Shown: piece by piece, positions 6,250 through 11,524 of the stretch | Layout of the letters: every line of letters starts with the position of its first letter | Numbering within the stretch: position 1 is the stretch's first letter | Source: Candidatus Omnitrophota bacterium | GTDB lineage: Bacteria > Omnitrophota > Koll11 > Zapsychrales > Zapsychraceae | Reading direction: 5' to 3' | Assembly (NCBI GenBank): GCA_023140095.1 | Contig: JAGLMJ010000032.1 | Span: 1-11,524 of the forward strand | DNA length: 11,524 bases | Program-made: the position numbers and the translations under genes | Notes under the pieces: model-generated | What the model saw: only the letters and a program-made list of their open reading frames with translations | Told to the model about the DNA's origin: nothing | Database searches by the model: none

Positions 6250-6940
6250 AGCATAAAATCGTTGTCGCATGCGCCGCATTGAACGATAAGGTGTCGCATG
6301 CCATAGGGATTGACACTTCAATATCTAAAGTTTTTCGGATAATATCCCGTATCCCATTTTGTTCCGAGCCGATAACGACCCCTAACGGATAAGGTAATTT
6401 AATCTCGCTTAAGCACTGCTTTCCTTCAGCAACCGCCCCGGCGATCTGGAAATCTTCTTTCTTCGCCTTTTTGATCGCATTGCCCAGATTGGCAACCTTC
6501 GAAAACGGAACATAGTTCTCTCCGCCGGAAGCTACGCGCAAAACTGTTTCGGTCACACTGACGGAGTCATGCGTCGGCAAGACGATCGAAAACTTTCCTA
6601 AACAGGCAAGGCTCCGAATGATCGCGCCGAGATTCTGCGGGTCATTCAGCCCGTCGAAAAAGACCGGGCAGCGTTTTTTCTTAAGGGCTGTCTCCAGCAA
6701 CTCCTCGTAAGGAATATAATTGATATCATCGACATCAGCTAAAATTCCCTGCGTATTCCTGTCCCTGCCGATCTTCATTATTTTCGACTGCGGGACCGGA
6801 AAGACCGGAATCCCCCACTGTCTTGTCTTTTTATGAATAAACAAGGTGCCTTTAAATCCATGCTGAATATAGATCTTCTTTATGCTTGTCGGATTAGACC
6901 TCAAGCGTTCAATAATAGAATTTCTTCCAAAAAGTCTCAT
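6194..6940 (-). CDS. rlmB: TrmH/SpoU family rRNA 2'-O-methyltransferase, RlmB-like
   Basis: A SPOUT-fold, S-adenosylmethionine-dependent RNA ribose methyltransferase of 248 residues. RlmB relatives methylate G2251 in the peptidyl-transferase centre of 23S rRNA. An N-terminal L30e-like substrate-binding domain (about 1-75, LFGRNSIIERL) precedes the catalytic domain. Motif 1 is FDGLNDPQNLGAIIRSL (95-111), with Asn103 and catalytic Arg109; motif 2 is GVVIGSEQNGI (187-197), with Glu193; motif 3 is IPMACDTLSFNAAHA (211-225). The last departs from the usual SLNVSVA, though the knot-forming SxN is kept. Start ATG 6940 has AGG about 8 nt upstream. The 3' end overlaps the HD gene by 56 bp if that gene starts at 6249. 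TrmB/TrmL-type specificity cannot be excluded. Confidence 0.9.
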   Translation of the reverse strand: MRLFGRNSIIERLRSNPTSIKKIYIQHGFKGTLFIHKKTRQWGIPVFPVPQSKIMKIGRDRNTQGILADVDDINYIPYEELLETALKKKRCPVFFDGLNDPQNLGAIIRSLACLGKFSIVLPTHDSVSVTETVLRVASGGENYVPFSKVANLGNAIKKAKKEDFQIAGAVAEGKQCLSEIKLPYPLGVVIGSEQNGIRDIIRKTLDIEVSIPMACDTLSFNAAHATTILCYEITKQKKSYQKKREERP

Positions 6941-6966
6941 AATACAGACCTGCCGTTAAGAATCGT

Positions 6967-7227
6967 TTAATCCTGTGATGATATGATGTCCGTCCGCTCC
7001 TGTACTTCCCTGTCATATTTCTGGTCCAGAACATCTTTTCCCTCGACATATTCGACATACGTGATCTCTTTACGCAAGTATTGCCGCTCCAGATCGTCCC
7101 GCTTTTCTTTATAATCGGCAAAATGCGGGTCCCGGATAAGGGCCTCGGGGTTTTCCAAATAATTCTGCCCGTAACTGCATCCGAACAGTACTAATGCGCA
7201 GAACAATAAGAGGCTTTTTTTGATCAT
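6967..7227 (-). CDS. Small charged lipoprotein
   Basis: An 86-residue protein with a lipoprotein signal peptide: IKK, a hydrophobic run (SLLLFCALVLFG), and lipobox LFGC with Cys17. The mature part of about 70 residues is rich in Lys, Glu, Asp and Arg. It contains a segment (about residues 44-72: RDDLERQYLRKEITYVEYVE and on) whose pattern of hydrophobic pairs around EITYVEY faintly recalls the SHOCT helix-turn-helix of short C-terminal domains; this is pattern memory, not a match I can verify. No function is assigned. Start ATG 7227 has AAGGA 7 nt upstream. It lies between the GT2 gene (33 bp) and the methyltransferase gene (26 bp). The absence of Asp at +2 (the residue is Ser) favours outer-membrane sorting if Lol rules apply. 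Confidence 0.82.
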   Translation of the reverse strand: MIKKSLLLFCALVLFGCSYGQNYLENPEALIRDPHFADYKEKRDDLERQYLRKEITYVEYVEGKDVLDQKYDREVQERTDIISSQD

Positions 7228-7260
7228 CGCTTTTTCCTTTTTTTAATCGTTTTTAAAAAT

Positions 7261-7992
7261 CTACTTCTTGATCCCCAACCCCAAGTAAACCAAAGGGCGC
7301 AAAATGCTCCACCATCCAATCAACGGACGCATTTTTGTATAACCGACTTTTCTCGACGGATAAATCTTCGTTACAGACGCTTCGCTAAATTTGAATCCCA
7401 GTGTGATCGCCTTATAAAGCAAATACGGCTCGATCTCGTAATGGTCAAGCCACGGCTGGTCAATGTTGATCTCCTGATGGTCAAAGATCGAGAGCCGGAG
7501 CGCCCTAAACCCATTGGTGCTATCGGTCACTTTTCGCTTCGTGATCAACGACATGAGCCAAGGGTGTATCTTTGTCGCGGCCTTTCGATAAAGAGGCATG
7601 TCTCCGCCGATCCCCTCATGCCCTTTATAACGGGAGCCCTGCACAAAATCATAACCTTCGTTAATAATCAGATCGATCAAGCACGGGATCTCATCCGGGT
7701 TATCCTTATTATTACCCGCCATTATGACAAGGACTTCATATCTTTGTTTGCGCGCATAATGAATGGCCGTTCGAATAGCCGCCCCGACACCCTGCCTTCG
7801 TTCATGCTTGATCGTTTTGACCCCCTGCGGGGAAAAATCCTGGATCACCTCCGTCGTACCGTCGTCCGAGGCGTCATCAACGACAAGATAGTCAACGCGG
7901 GATCGAACACCACTTTTCAAGAAACGCTCTATGACATTTCTTAATTTGACATTCTCGTTAAACGCAACAGGACAAACCAGAACATTACTCAT
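7261..7992 (-). CDS. Family 2 glycosyltransferase (DPM1-like)
   Basis: Cytoplasmic GT-A enzyme of 243 residues without transmembrane helices. Seen: the N-terminal strand NVLVCPVAFNEN (3-14), nucleotide-binding VVDDASDDGT (37-46), QGVGAAIRTAI (67-77), and a MAGNNKDNPDEIP segment (91-103) where DPM1-type enzymes carry a DxD metal site, followed by FVQGSRY and the acceptor-side TNGFRALR. The nearest functional relatives transfer a sugar from a nucleotide donor, often to a polyprenyl phosphate. The start is ATG 7992, or possibly TTG 7995, which has the better spacing (7 nt) from AAGGA. It overlaps the acyltransferase gene by 8 bp (11 with TTG), so the two are translationally coupled and probably act in one glycan pathway. 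Confidence 0.9.
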   Translation of the reverse strand: MSNVLVCPVAFNENVKLRNVIERFLKSGVRSRVDYLVVDDASDDGTTEVIQDFSPQGVKTIKHERRQGVGAAIRTAIHYARKQRYEVLVIMAGNNKDNPDEIPCLIDLIINEGYDFVQGSRYKGHEGIGGDMPLYRKAATKIHPWLMSLITKRKVTDSTNGFRALRLSIFDHQEINIDQPWLDHYEIEPYLLYKAITLGFKFSEASVTKIYPSRKVGYTKMRPLIGWWSILRPLVYLGLGIKK

Positions 7993-8542
7993 CAATTTTC
8001 AATCCTTGATCCTTGAGCGTATATTGCACTCCGCAGGCGCATTTGAGGCTATCGTTGATCCTTCGCCCGCAACGGCAAGCATACCCTTCGGCCTTAGCCG
8101 GATTGCCGTAGACGACCGCGTGCGCCGGAATATTCTTTGTCACGACACTCCCGGCTCCGACGACCGAATACTCGCCAATTGTTATCCCACAGAGAATGAC
8201 GCTGTTGCTTCCTAACGTCGCCCCCTTCCTAACGACCGTCTTCTCTAAAATCCATTGATCCTCGCAGTGGCTGCGCGGATACCGGTCATTGATAAAAGCG
8301 ACATTTGAGCCGACAAAAACATCATCTTCGATTCTGACACCGTCGAATACCTCGACATGATGTTTGATCGTAACATGATCGCCGATAACAGCCCCTTTTT
8401 CAACAAAACTGCCGTCGCAAATATTGCATTCCCGGCCAATAACCGCTCCGGCCTGAACATTGGTAAAGGCCCATAGCCTCGTTCCCTCTCCTATTTGGGC
8501 TTCCTTGTCGACTAATGCCTGTTCATGTTTGAAATAGCTCAT
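7985..8542 (-). CDS. Left-handed beta-helix N-acetyltransferase (WlbB/WbpD-like) with Cys-rich C-terminal tail
   Basis: A 185-residue acetyl-CoA-dependent acyltransferase. From about residue 10 to 145 it consists of hexapeptide repeats ([LIV]-G-x4 type: AQIGEG, AVIGRE, AVIGDH, VFVGSN, ATLGSN, ITIGEY) that form a left-handed beta helix, interrupted by a loop with FINDRYPRS (84-92), as in WlbB/WbpD, which acetylate the 3-amino group of UDP-2-acetamido-3-amino-glucuronate. The end reads YACRCG (C156, C158), then KCACG (C168, C170), a possible zinc knuckle. Substrate assignment rests on the dehydrogenase next door and is inferred. Of two adjacent ATGs (8545, 8542), the second has better spacing (5 nt) from AAGGA. 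The longer frame to 8605 would run into the dehydrogenase gene and adds no domain. Confidence 0.9.
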   Translation of the reverse strand: MSYFKHEQALVDKEAQIGEGTRLWAFTNVQAGAVIGRECNICDGSFVEKGAVIGDHVTIKHHVEVFDGVRIEDDVFVGSNVAFINDRYPRSHCEDQWILEKTVVRKGATLGSNSVILCGITIGEYSVVGAGSVVTKNIPAHAVVYGNPAKAEGYACRCGRRINDSLKCACGVQYTLKDQGLKIDE

Positions 8543-8550
8543 CATCTTCC

Positions 8551-9579
8551 TTAAGAAACGGATACCGAAGCCCCTTTTTGTTCCATTGATGCCTGGATCG
8601 CGCATAGCGTCCGCACAACCTCAAGGCCCTTTTGCGCATCCGATAATTCAGCAGGAGACGTTCTTGTAATACATTCCAAGAAATATTCTCCCTGCCGTTT
8701 TAACGGCTCGCTTGCCCCAACTTTCGGGATCGTGATGCTGCCCTCCTGCGAAAGCAATTGGAACTCGCCGTAGGTTTGATAAAAGGTCTTTGTTTTCTCA
8801 ACATGTTTGTCGTAAAGCTTGATCGGCCCGACATTATCCAGGTCATCCCAGACAACCATCTTTTTATCGCCGACGATCGTGATCTGCCGAACCTTCTTGG
8901 GATCGAGCCAGCTGACATGAATGTTCGCCAAAACATTATCGGGATATTCAAGAGTGGCAAAGGCCAGATCTTCCAGAGACTCCCCTAAACATTTTTGCCC
9001 GCATCCCGATGCATTCAAAGGACAGCTGTTGAACAAGTAGCTAAAAATAGAAATATCATGCGGCGCCAGATCCCATAAAGCGTTGACATCATAGCGAAAC
9101 GGACCCAAATTCGTCCTCGTCGAATAGGCATAAAAAATCTTTCCCAATTCGCCGGATTGAATGTACTCCTTAAGCCAGACGATCCCCGCATTGAAAAGAA
9201 AAATATGCCCGACCATAAGGGTTTTTTCCTTTTGCTGGGCGATCTCTTTGAGCACCAGGCATTCCTCCGGAGTCATCGCCAAAGGTTTCTCGCAAAGAAC
9301 ATGTTTCCCGCATTCCAAAGCCTCTTTGGTCAGGGAGTAATGCAGATCCGTCGGCGCCGCGATACAGACCGCCTGAATATCAGGATTGTTGAAAACATCT
9401 TTATGATCTTTTGTGACCTGAACATCCGGGAAGTTTTTTTGGATCGCTTCCAGCCGTGATCCATCAGGATCAGCACACATGAGCACCTTTGAACCCGACA
9501 AATGCGAAAAGATCCGTATGTGATTGGGGCCCCAGTGACCGCATCCGATCACTCCGATATTGATCAGTTTTGACTCCAT
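8551..9579 (-). CDS. Gfo/Idh/MocA family NAD(P)-dependent sugar dehydrogenase (WlbA/WbpB-like)
   Basis: A 342-residue oxidoreductase. The N-terminal Rossmann fold starts with GVIGCGHWGPNH (9-20), containing the GxGxxG dinucleotide site; CIAAPTDLH (72-80) and CEKPLAM (96-102) follow, with the conserved EKP and Lys98. The C-terminal alpha/beta domain includes WDLAPHDISI (169-178), with the His174/Asp175 pair expected near the substrate. Gfo/Idh/MocA enzymes oxidise or reduce sugar hydroxyls; WlbA/WbpB oxidise C3 of UDP-N-acetyl-glucuronate. This assignment is favoured by the acyltransferase 8 bp downstream but is not proven. The ATG at 9579 is chosen; the TTG at 9582 is directly upstream, with GGAG about 6-9 nt before them. 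It starts 35 bp after greA. Confidence 0.9.
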   Translation of the reverse strand: MESKLINIGVIGCGHWGPNHIRIFSHLSGSKVLMCADPDGSRLEAIQKNFPDVQVTKDHKDVFNNPDIQAVCIAAPTDLHYSLTKEALECGKHVLCEKPLAMTPEECLVLKEIAQQKEKTLMVGHIFLFNAGIVWLKEYIQSGELGKIFYAYSTRTNLGPFRYDVNALWDLAPHDISIFSYLFNSCPLNASGCGQKCLGESLEDLAFATLEYPDNVLANIHVSWLDPKKVRQITIVGDKKMVVWDDLDNVGPIKLYDKHVEKTKTFYQTYGEFQLLSQEGSITIPKVGASEPLKRQGEYFLECITRTSPAELSDAQKGLEVVRTLCAIQASMEQKGASVSVS

Positions 9580-9614
9580 CAATTACCGCTCCGATTTTAT
9601 ATGACCGTTAAATT

Positions 9615-10088
9615 CTACAGACGCTCGATCTTTAAAACCTTGTACCTTAAGGCGCCCGCAGGAACCTCGATCTCTAATTCTTCCCCTTCCCCATGCCCGA
9701 GCAACGATTTTCCGATCGGCGAGAGAATGGAGATCTTATTTTCCTCATAACTGGACTCTTCAGGAGAGACCATCATATAGGTCATTTCCTCATCGGTATC
9801 CAGATCCTTAAGCGTCGCGATAGCGCCGATATAGATCTTGTCCGACGGTATGTCCTGGTCCTCGATAATTTTAACTCTGGCTAATTTATCTTCCAAGTCC
9901 GAGCGCCTTGCCGCATTATGCGCTTGAGCTTCTTTAGCCGCGTCATATTCGGCATTCTCTGATAAGTCCCCCTGCAATCGGGCCGTCTCGATCTCTTTGG
10001 AGATCTGAAGGCTATCCTTCTTTAATTGCTCGAACTCATCATGCAGCTTATGAAAGAACTTCCTTGTTAAATAAACATCTTCAGACAT
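9615..10088 (-). CDS. greA: Transcription elongation factor GreA
   Basis: Binds the RNA polymerase secondary channel and stimulates cleavage of backtracked RNA, restarting stalled complexes. At 157 residues it has the family's length. The N-terminal antiparallel coiled coil (about 1-75) carries the tip motif GDLSENAEYDAAKE (40-53), with catalytic Asp41 and Glu44 at the same positions as in the E. coli protein. The C-terminal FKBP-like domain (about 80-157) includes ISILSPIGKSLLGHGEGEE, the usual SP[IL]G-x-[AS]LLG signature. Start ATG 10088 is preceded by GGGAG with good spacing. A 101 bp leader separates it from the upstream gene and may hold a hairpin (10112-10169). Confidence 0.97.
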   Translation of the reverse strand: MSEDVYLTRKFFHKLHDEFEQLKKDSLQISKEIETARLQGDLSENAEYDAAKEAQAHNAARRSDLEDKLARVKIIEDQDIPSDKIYIGAIATLKDLDTDEEMTYMMVSPEESSYEENKISILSPIGKSLLGHGEGEELEIEVPAGALRYKVLKIERL

Positions 10089-10111
10089 TGTTTACTCTCC
10101 CTGTAACAACA

Positions 10112-10169
10112 GCCTGCTTCCCTTATCGTTTAAAAAACTCACAGAAGAATACAGATCAGAAAGGCAGGC
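10112..10169 (-). promoter_or_regulatory. Possible hairpin in the leader between the 77-residue gene and greA
   Basis: On the minus strand GCCTGC (10164-10169) and GCAGGC (10112-10117) are exact inverted copies. Beyond one mismatch a further five positions could pair, including two G-U pairs, leaving a loop of roughly 30 nt that contains a T6 tract. It could be a read-through hairpin or a greA leader structure. Pairing is modest and there is no terminator-like T-run after the stem. Confidence 0.25.
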
Positions 10170-10189
10170 CGATCCTTTACTTTAGTTTC

Positions 10190-10423
10190 TTACATCGTTT
10201 CGATAGCCTTTGCCATGATCGGAATGATCTCCTGGGCTTCATCTTTGGTTATGCGCCCCAATTTCGCAAAGCGCCATTCTTCATTCTGATTTTGATTTTC
10301 CCTGGATATCTGAAGTTTTTTGGTGCCCTCATTATAAGAAAAGACCCCCACGGTGATCCGTGTGTCTGCAACTTCTTTTGTTTCCTTAAATGATGCGACA
10401 TCTAATGATTGATCGTATGGCAT
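10190..10423 (-). CDS. Small conserved-looking protein, function unknown
   Basis: Not confidently recognised. The 77 residues show an extended core: TRITVGVFSYNEGTKKLQIS (about 21-40), a polar turn (RENQNQNEE), EWRFAKLGRITKDEAQEI (about 49-66), and a C-terminal helix. The layout of beta strands with a WxFxKLGRLTxxEAxxLxPxL-like ending recalls small single-stranded nucleic-acid-binding proteins of the PC4 type, but this is a resemblance in layout only. The ATG at 10423 with AAAGGAAG 5 nt upstream makes expression likely. It sits 34 bp after ybaB and before greA, so it is cotranscribed with nucleic-acid-related genes, which fits a DNA/RNA-binding role without proving it. Confidence 0.72.
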   Translation of the reverse strand: MPYDQSLDVASFKETKEVADTRITVGVFSYNEGTKKLQISRENQNQNEEWRFAKLGRITKDEAQEIIPIMAKAIETM

Positions 10424-10457
10424 TTTTCTTCCTTTCGTTGAAGTGAATTAATTAAGT

Positions 10458-10748
10458 TTACATTCCTGAAAGGCCGGGCATAACGGCCTTCATTTGTTGC
10501 GCGGCTAAATTTTGTGACTGTCGAATAGCCGCGTTAACGCTGCGCAAAAGGTCCTTCTCGAGCCTTCCCTTGCCACCAGCGTTAACAAGTGCTTCATCTA
10601 TTTCCAGCGACTGGAAATTCTGAGAACCGTTAACAACGATCCTCACTCCATCAACCTCATTGACCTCGACCGTTGAAGCGTCTAATTCTCTCTTGATACG
10701 GTCAGCTTGCTTCTTCATTTCCATTAATTCTTTCATTTTATCGAACAT
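10458..10748 (-). CDS. ybaB: YbaB/EbfC family nucleoid-associated protein
   Basis: A 96-residue DNA-binding protein of the dimeric EbfC fold, with characteristic Met/Gln/Lys-rich ends. Seen: an N-terminal helix (MFDKMKELMEMKKQADRIK), the strand-rich VEVNEVDGVRIVVNGSQNFQ core (about 27-46), LEIDEAL, a helix rich in N/A/I/R (NAAIRQSQNLAAQQMK), and a terminal PGLSGM that matches the common family ending. YbaB proteins bind DNA with little sequence preference and are often encoded beside dnaX/recR; that neighbourhood is absent here. ATG 10748 has GGAGGAG 7 nt upstream. Its own promoter (10801-10829) lies in the 107 bp gap. Confidence 0.93.
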   Translation of the reverse strand: MFDKMKELMEMKKQADRIKRELDASTVEVNEVDGVRIVVNGSQNFQSLEIDEALVNAGGKGRLEKDLLRSVNAAIRQSQNLAAQQMKAVMPGLSGM

Positions 10749-10800
10749 CAGAAAACTCCTCCCTTTATTAATTCATTTCTACCGCTAAATTTATCCCGCG

Positions 10801-10829
10801 ATAATATATCCAAGCTTGGCGTTGTTCAA
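10801..10829 (-). promoter_or_regulatory. Sigma70-type promoter for ybaB
   Basis: On the minus strand TTGAAC (10824-10829) and TATTAT (10801-10806) are separated by 17 bp; each box differs from consensus by one or two bases. The start would be near 10794, with a leader of about 45 nt ending in GGAGGAG before the ybaB ATG. The spacer contains a CCAAGCTTGG palindrome (10810-10819). This is the best promoter candidate in the window. Confidence 0.55.
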
Positions 10830-10836
10830 GGATTAA

Positions 10837-10850
10837 CTTGGCACCCCAAG
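10837..10850 (-). terminator. Weak hairpin just after the YggT gene
   Basis: CTTGG (10837-10841) and CCAAG (10846-10850) form a 5-bp stem with a 4-base loop, a few bases beyond the YggT stop codon. No T-run follows on the minus strand, so it is at most a poor terminator or an RNA-stabilising stem. The same CTTGG/CCAAG half-sites recur in the palindrome at 10810-10819, inside the ybaB promoter spacer. Confidence 0.25.
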
Positions 10851-10855
10851 CGTTC

Positions 10856-11149
10856 CTACTGCAACCGGTAACTTAGATCAATGAGTGTCGCAACGATAAA
10901 TCCCCTGAAAAATATAATCACTAAGAACGCGATGATCGGGGACAAATCGATTCCCATCGGCGGTAATATCCTTCGAATCGGTTGCAATATCGGTTCAGTC
11001 GCCTTATAGAGAAACTGGACGATCACATTGTAGGGATCCGGATTAACCCAACTGATGAGGGCCCGGATAAGAATAAGCCAATAAAAAATGCTCAAGACAA
11101 TATCAGCAACACTGGCCAAAGCCCTTATAAAATTACTTAAAACGAACAT
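10856..11149 (-). CDS. yggT: YggT family inner-membrane protein
   Basis: A 97-residue protein with two hydrophobic blocks (about 12-32 and 69-90). The family signatures are LIRALISWVNPDPYNVIVQF (27-46), with the W-x-N-P-D-P turn, and TEPILQPIRRILPPMGIDLS (51-70), the region linking the two helices; both match closely. YggT/Ycf19-type proteins act in the inner membrane and have been linked to osmotic tolerance, cell division and thylakoid assembly in different groups; the mechanism is unclear. ATG 11149 has AAGGAGGG about 9 nt upstream. It follows the mechanosensitive channel by 42 bp, which suits an osmotic-stress pairing but could be coincidence. Confidence 0.93.
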   Translation of the reverse strand: MFVLSNFIRALASVADIVLSIFYWLILIRALISWVNPDPYNVIVQFLYKATEPILQPIRRILPPMGIDLSPIIAFLVIIFFRGFIVATLIDLSYRLQ

Positions 11150-11191
11150 ACTACGGACCCTCCTTTACTGTTAATAAATACCCAACGGCCG

Positions 11192-11524
11192 TCAGACCTT
11201 CTTTAAGTTTTCCGGAACCTTTTCCTGTGAATAATTAATCGCGTTAATAGGATAAGGAATCGTGATCCCTTCCTTGGCATAACGCTTATGTAATCTCTTT
11301 ATAAACTCATGCTTGATCAGGTAATTGTCAACGAATTCTTTTGCCCTTAAAATAACTGAAAAATTAATACTGAAATTATCGAACGTATGATATCGGATAA
11401 AAGGATCAAATTCCTCTACACCGCCCTTTACTTCCTTCAGCGTTTCTTTCGCTGCTTCAATGGTCAGACGTTCTACTTGCTCTAAGTCTGACTCATAATG
11501 CACTCCGACCTGGACCAGAACAGC
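11192..11524 (-). CDS. MscS family mechanosensitive channel, C-terminal part
   Basis: The frame stays open to the right edge, so the true start is outside; 110 residues are visible. They are the cytoplasmic part of a small-conductance mechanosensitive channel: AVLVQVGVHYESDLEQVERL, matching the family's rVgVsYdtDlekv strand-helix, then a beta-alpha region with FSINFSVILRAKEFVDN and a C-terminal LHKRYAKEGITIPYPI (about 84-99), the family's near-universal ending before a short polar tail. MscS channels open under membrane tension and release solutes upon osmotic downshock. The membrane helices (TM1-TM3) are not in the window. A GTG at 11503 in this frame encodes an internal Val, not a start. 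Confidence 0.93.
   Translation of the reverse strand, partial: AVLVQVGVHYESDLEQVERLTIEAAKETLKEVKGGVEEFDPFIRYHTFDNFSINFSVILRAKEFVDNYLIKHEFIKRLHKRYAKEGITIPYPINAINYSQEKVPENLKKV

Noticed and set aside
5629..6321. A longer HD protein starting at 6321
   Set aside because: The extra 24 residues overlap the methyltransferase's catalytic knot region by 128 bp and correspond to no family N-terminus.
7441..7944. A 167-codon plus-strand open frame opposite the GT2 gene
   Set aside because: Composition is that of an antisense shadow, with no ribosome site or family motif; the minus strand encodes a clear glycosyltransferase.
7985..8605. A longer acyltransferase starting at 8605
   Set aside because: It would overlap the dehydrogenase gene by 55 bp; the ATG pair at 8545/8542 has a good ribosome site and fits the family length.
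10837..10850. A strong rho-independent terminator after the YggT gene
   Set aside because: The stem is only 5 bp and no T-run follows on the transcribed strand; kept only as a weak hairpin.
11192..11503. The GTG at 11503 as a start for a separate 103-residue gene
   Set aside because: The frame continues to the window edge and the extra residues (AVLVQVG) complete an MscS strand, so this is the tail of a longer channel gene.
1..11524. CRISPR array, tRNA or rRNA gene, insertion sequence, prophage or defence island
   Set aside because: No spaced direct repeats, cloverleaf-like segments, transposase or integrase motifs, or defence-associated domains were seen; genes are collinear and evenly composed.

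Overview
This 11.5 kb window is a compact bacterial chromosome segment. All 18 recognisable genes lie on the minus strand, so transcription runs right to left. Gaps are 0-107 bp and three junctions overlap. Base composition is moderate (mid-40s % GC by eye) and the standard code is used. Two lipobox signal peptides and a BepA/LoiP-type M48 protease suggest a diderm (Gram-negative type) cell. A TMTC-like TPR membrane protein, an atypical PLP aminotransferase and many Lys/Glu-rich proteins would fit an uncultured lineage such as Omnitrophota or a neighbouring PVC-type phylum. That placement is inference from gene style, not proof.

Layout in transcription order. (1) 11524-10856: the C-terminal end of an MscS-type mechanosensitive channel, then a YggT family protein. 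(2) 10829-10190: a good sigma70-like promoter, ybaB, and a 77-residue protein of unknown function. (3) 10088-9615: greA. (4) 9579-7261: a tightly packed sugar cassette made of a Gfo/Idh/MocA NAD(P)-dependent dehydrogenase, a left-handed beta-helix acyltransferase with a Cys-rich tail, and a GT2 glycosyltransferase. The first two resemble the WlbA/WbpB and WlbB/WbpD steps of diacetamido-uronic acid synthesis. (5) 7227-4847: a small lipoprotein, an RlmB/TrmH-type rRNA methyltransferase, an HD-superfamily protein whose HD dyad reads Asn-Asp, and an M48 metalloprotease lipoprotein. The last three overlap head to tail. (6) 4830-1587: an uncharacterised envelope/signalling block with a two-TM protein, a lone HPt phosphotransfer protein, a TMTC-like GT-C membrane protein with TPRs, and a membrane-anchored coiled-coil protein. 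(7) 1528-1: a class I/II PLP aminotransferase and the N-terminal 80 residues of a dCMP deaminase.

Most genes are housekeeping (transcript cleavage, ribosome methylation, nucleotide metabolism, osmoprotection) interleaved with cell-envelope functions. I see no tRNA, rRNA, CRISPR array, insertion sequence, phage gene or defence system. No intergenic stretch reaches 300 bases. I did not find a clear new system. The best leads are the Asn-for-His change in the HD protein, the aminotransferase lacking the usual carboxylate-binding Arg, the incomplete sugar cassette, and the membrane/HPt block.
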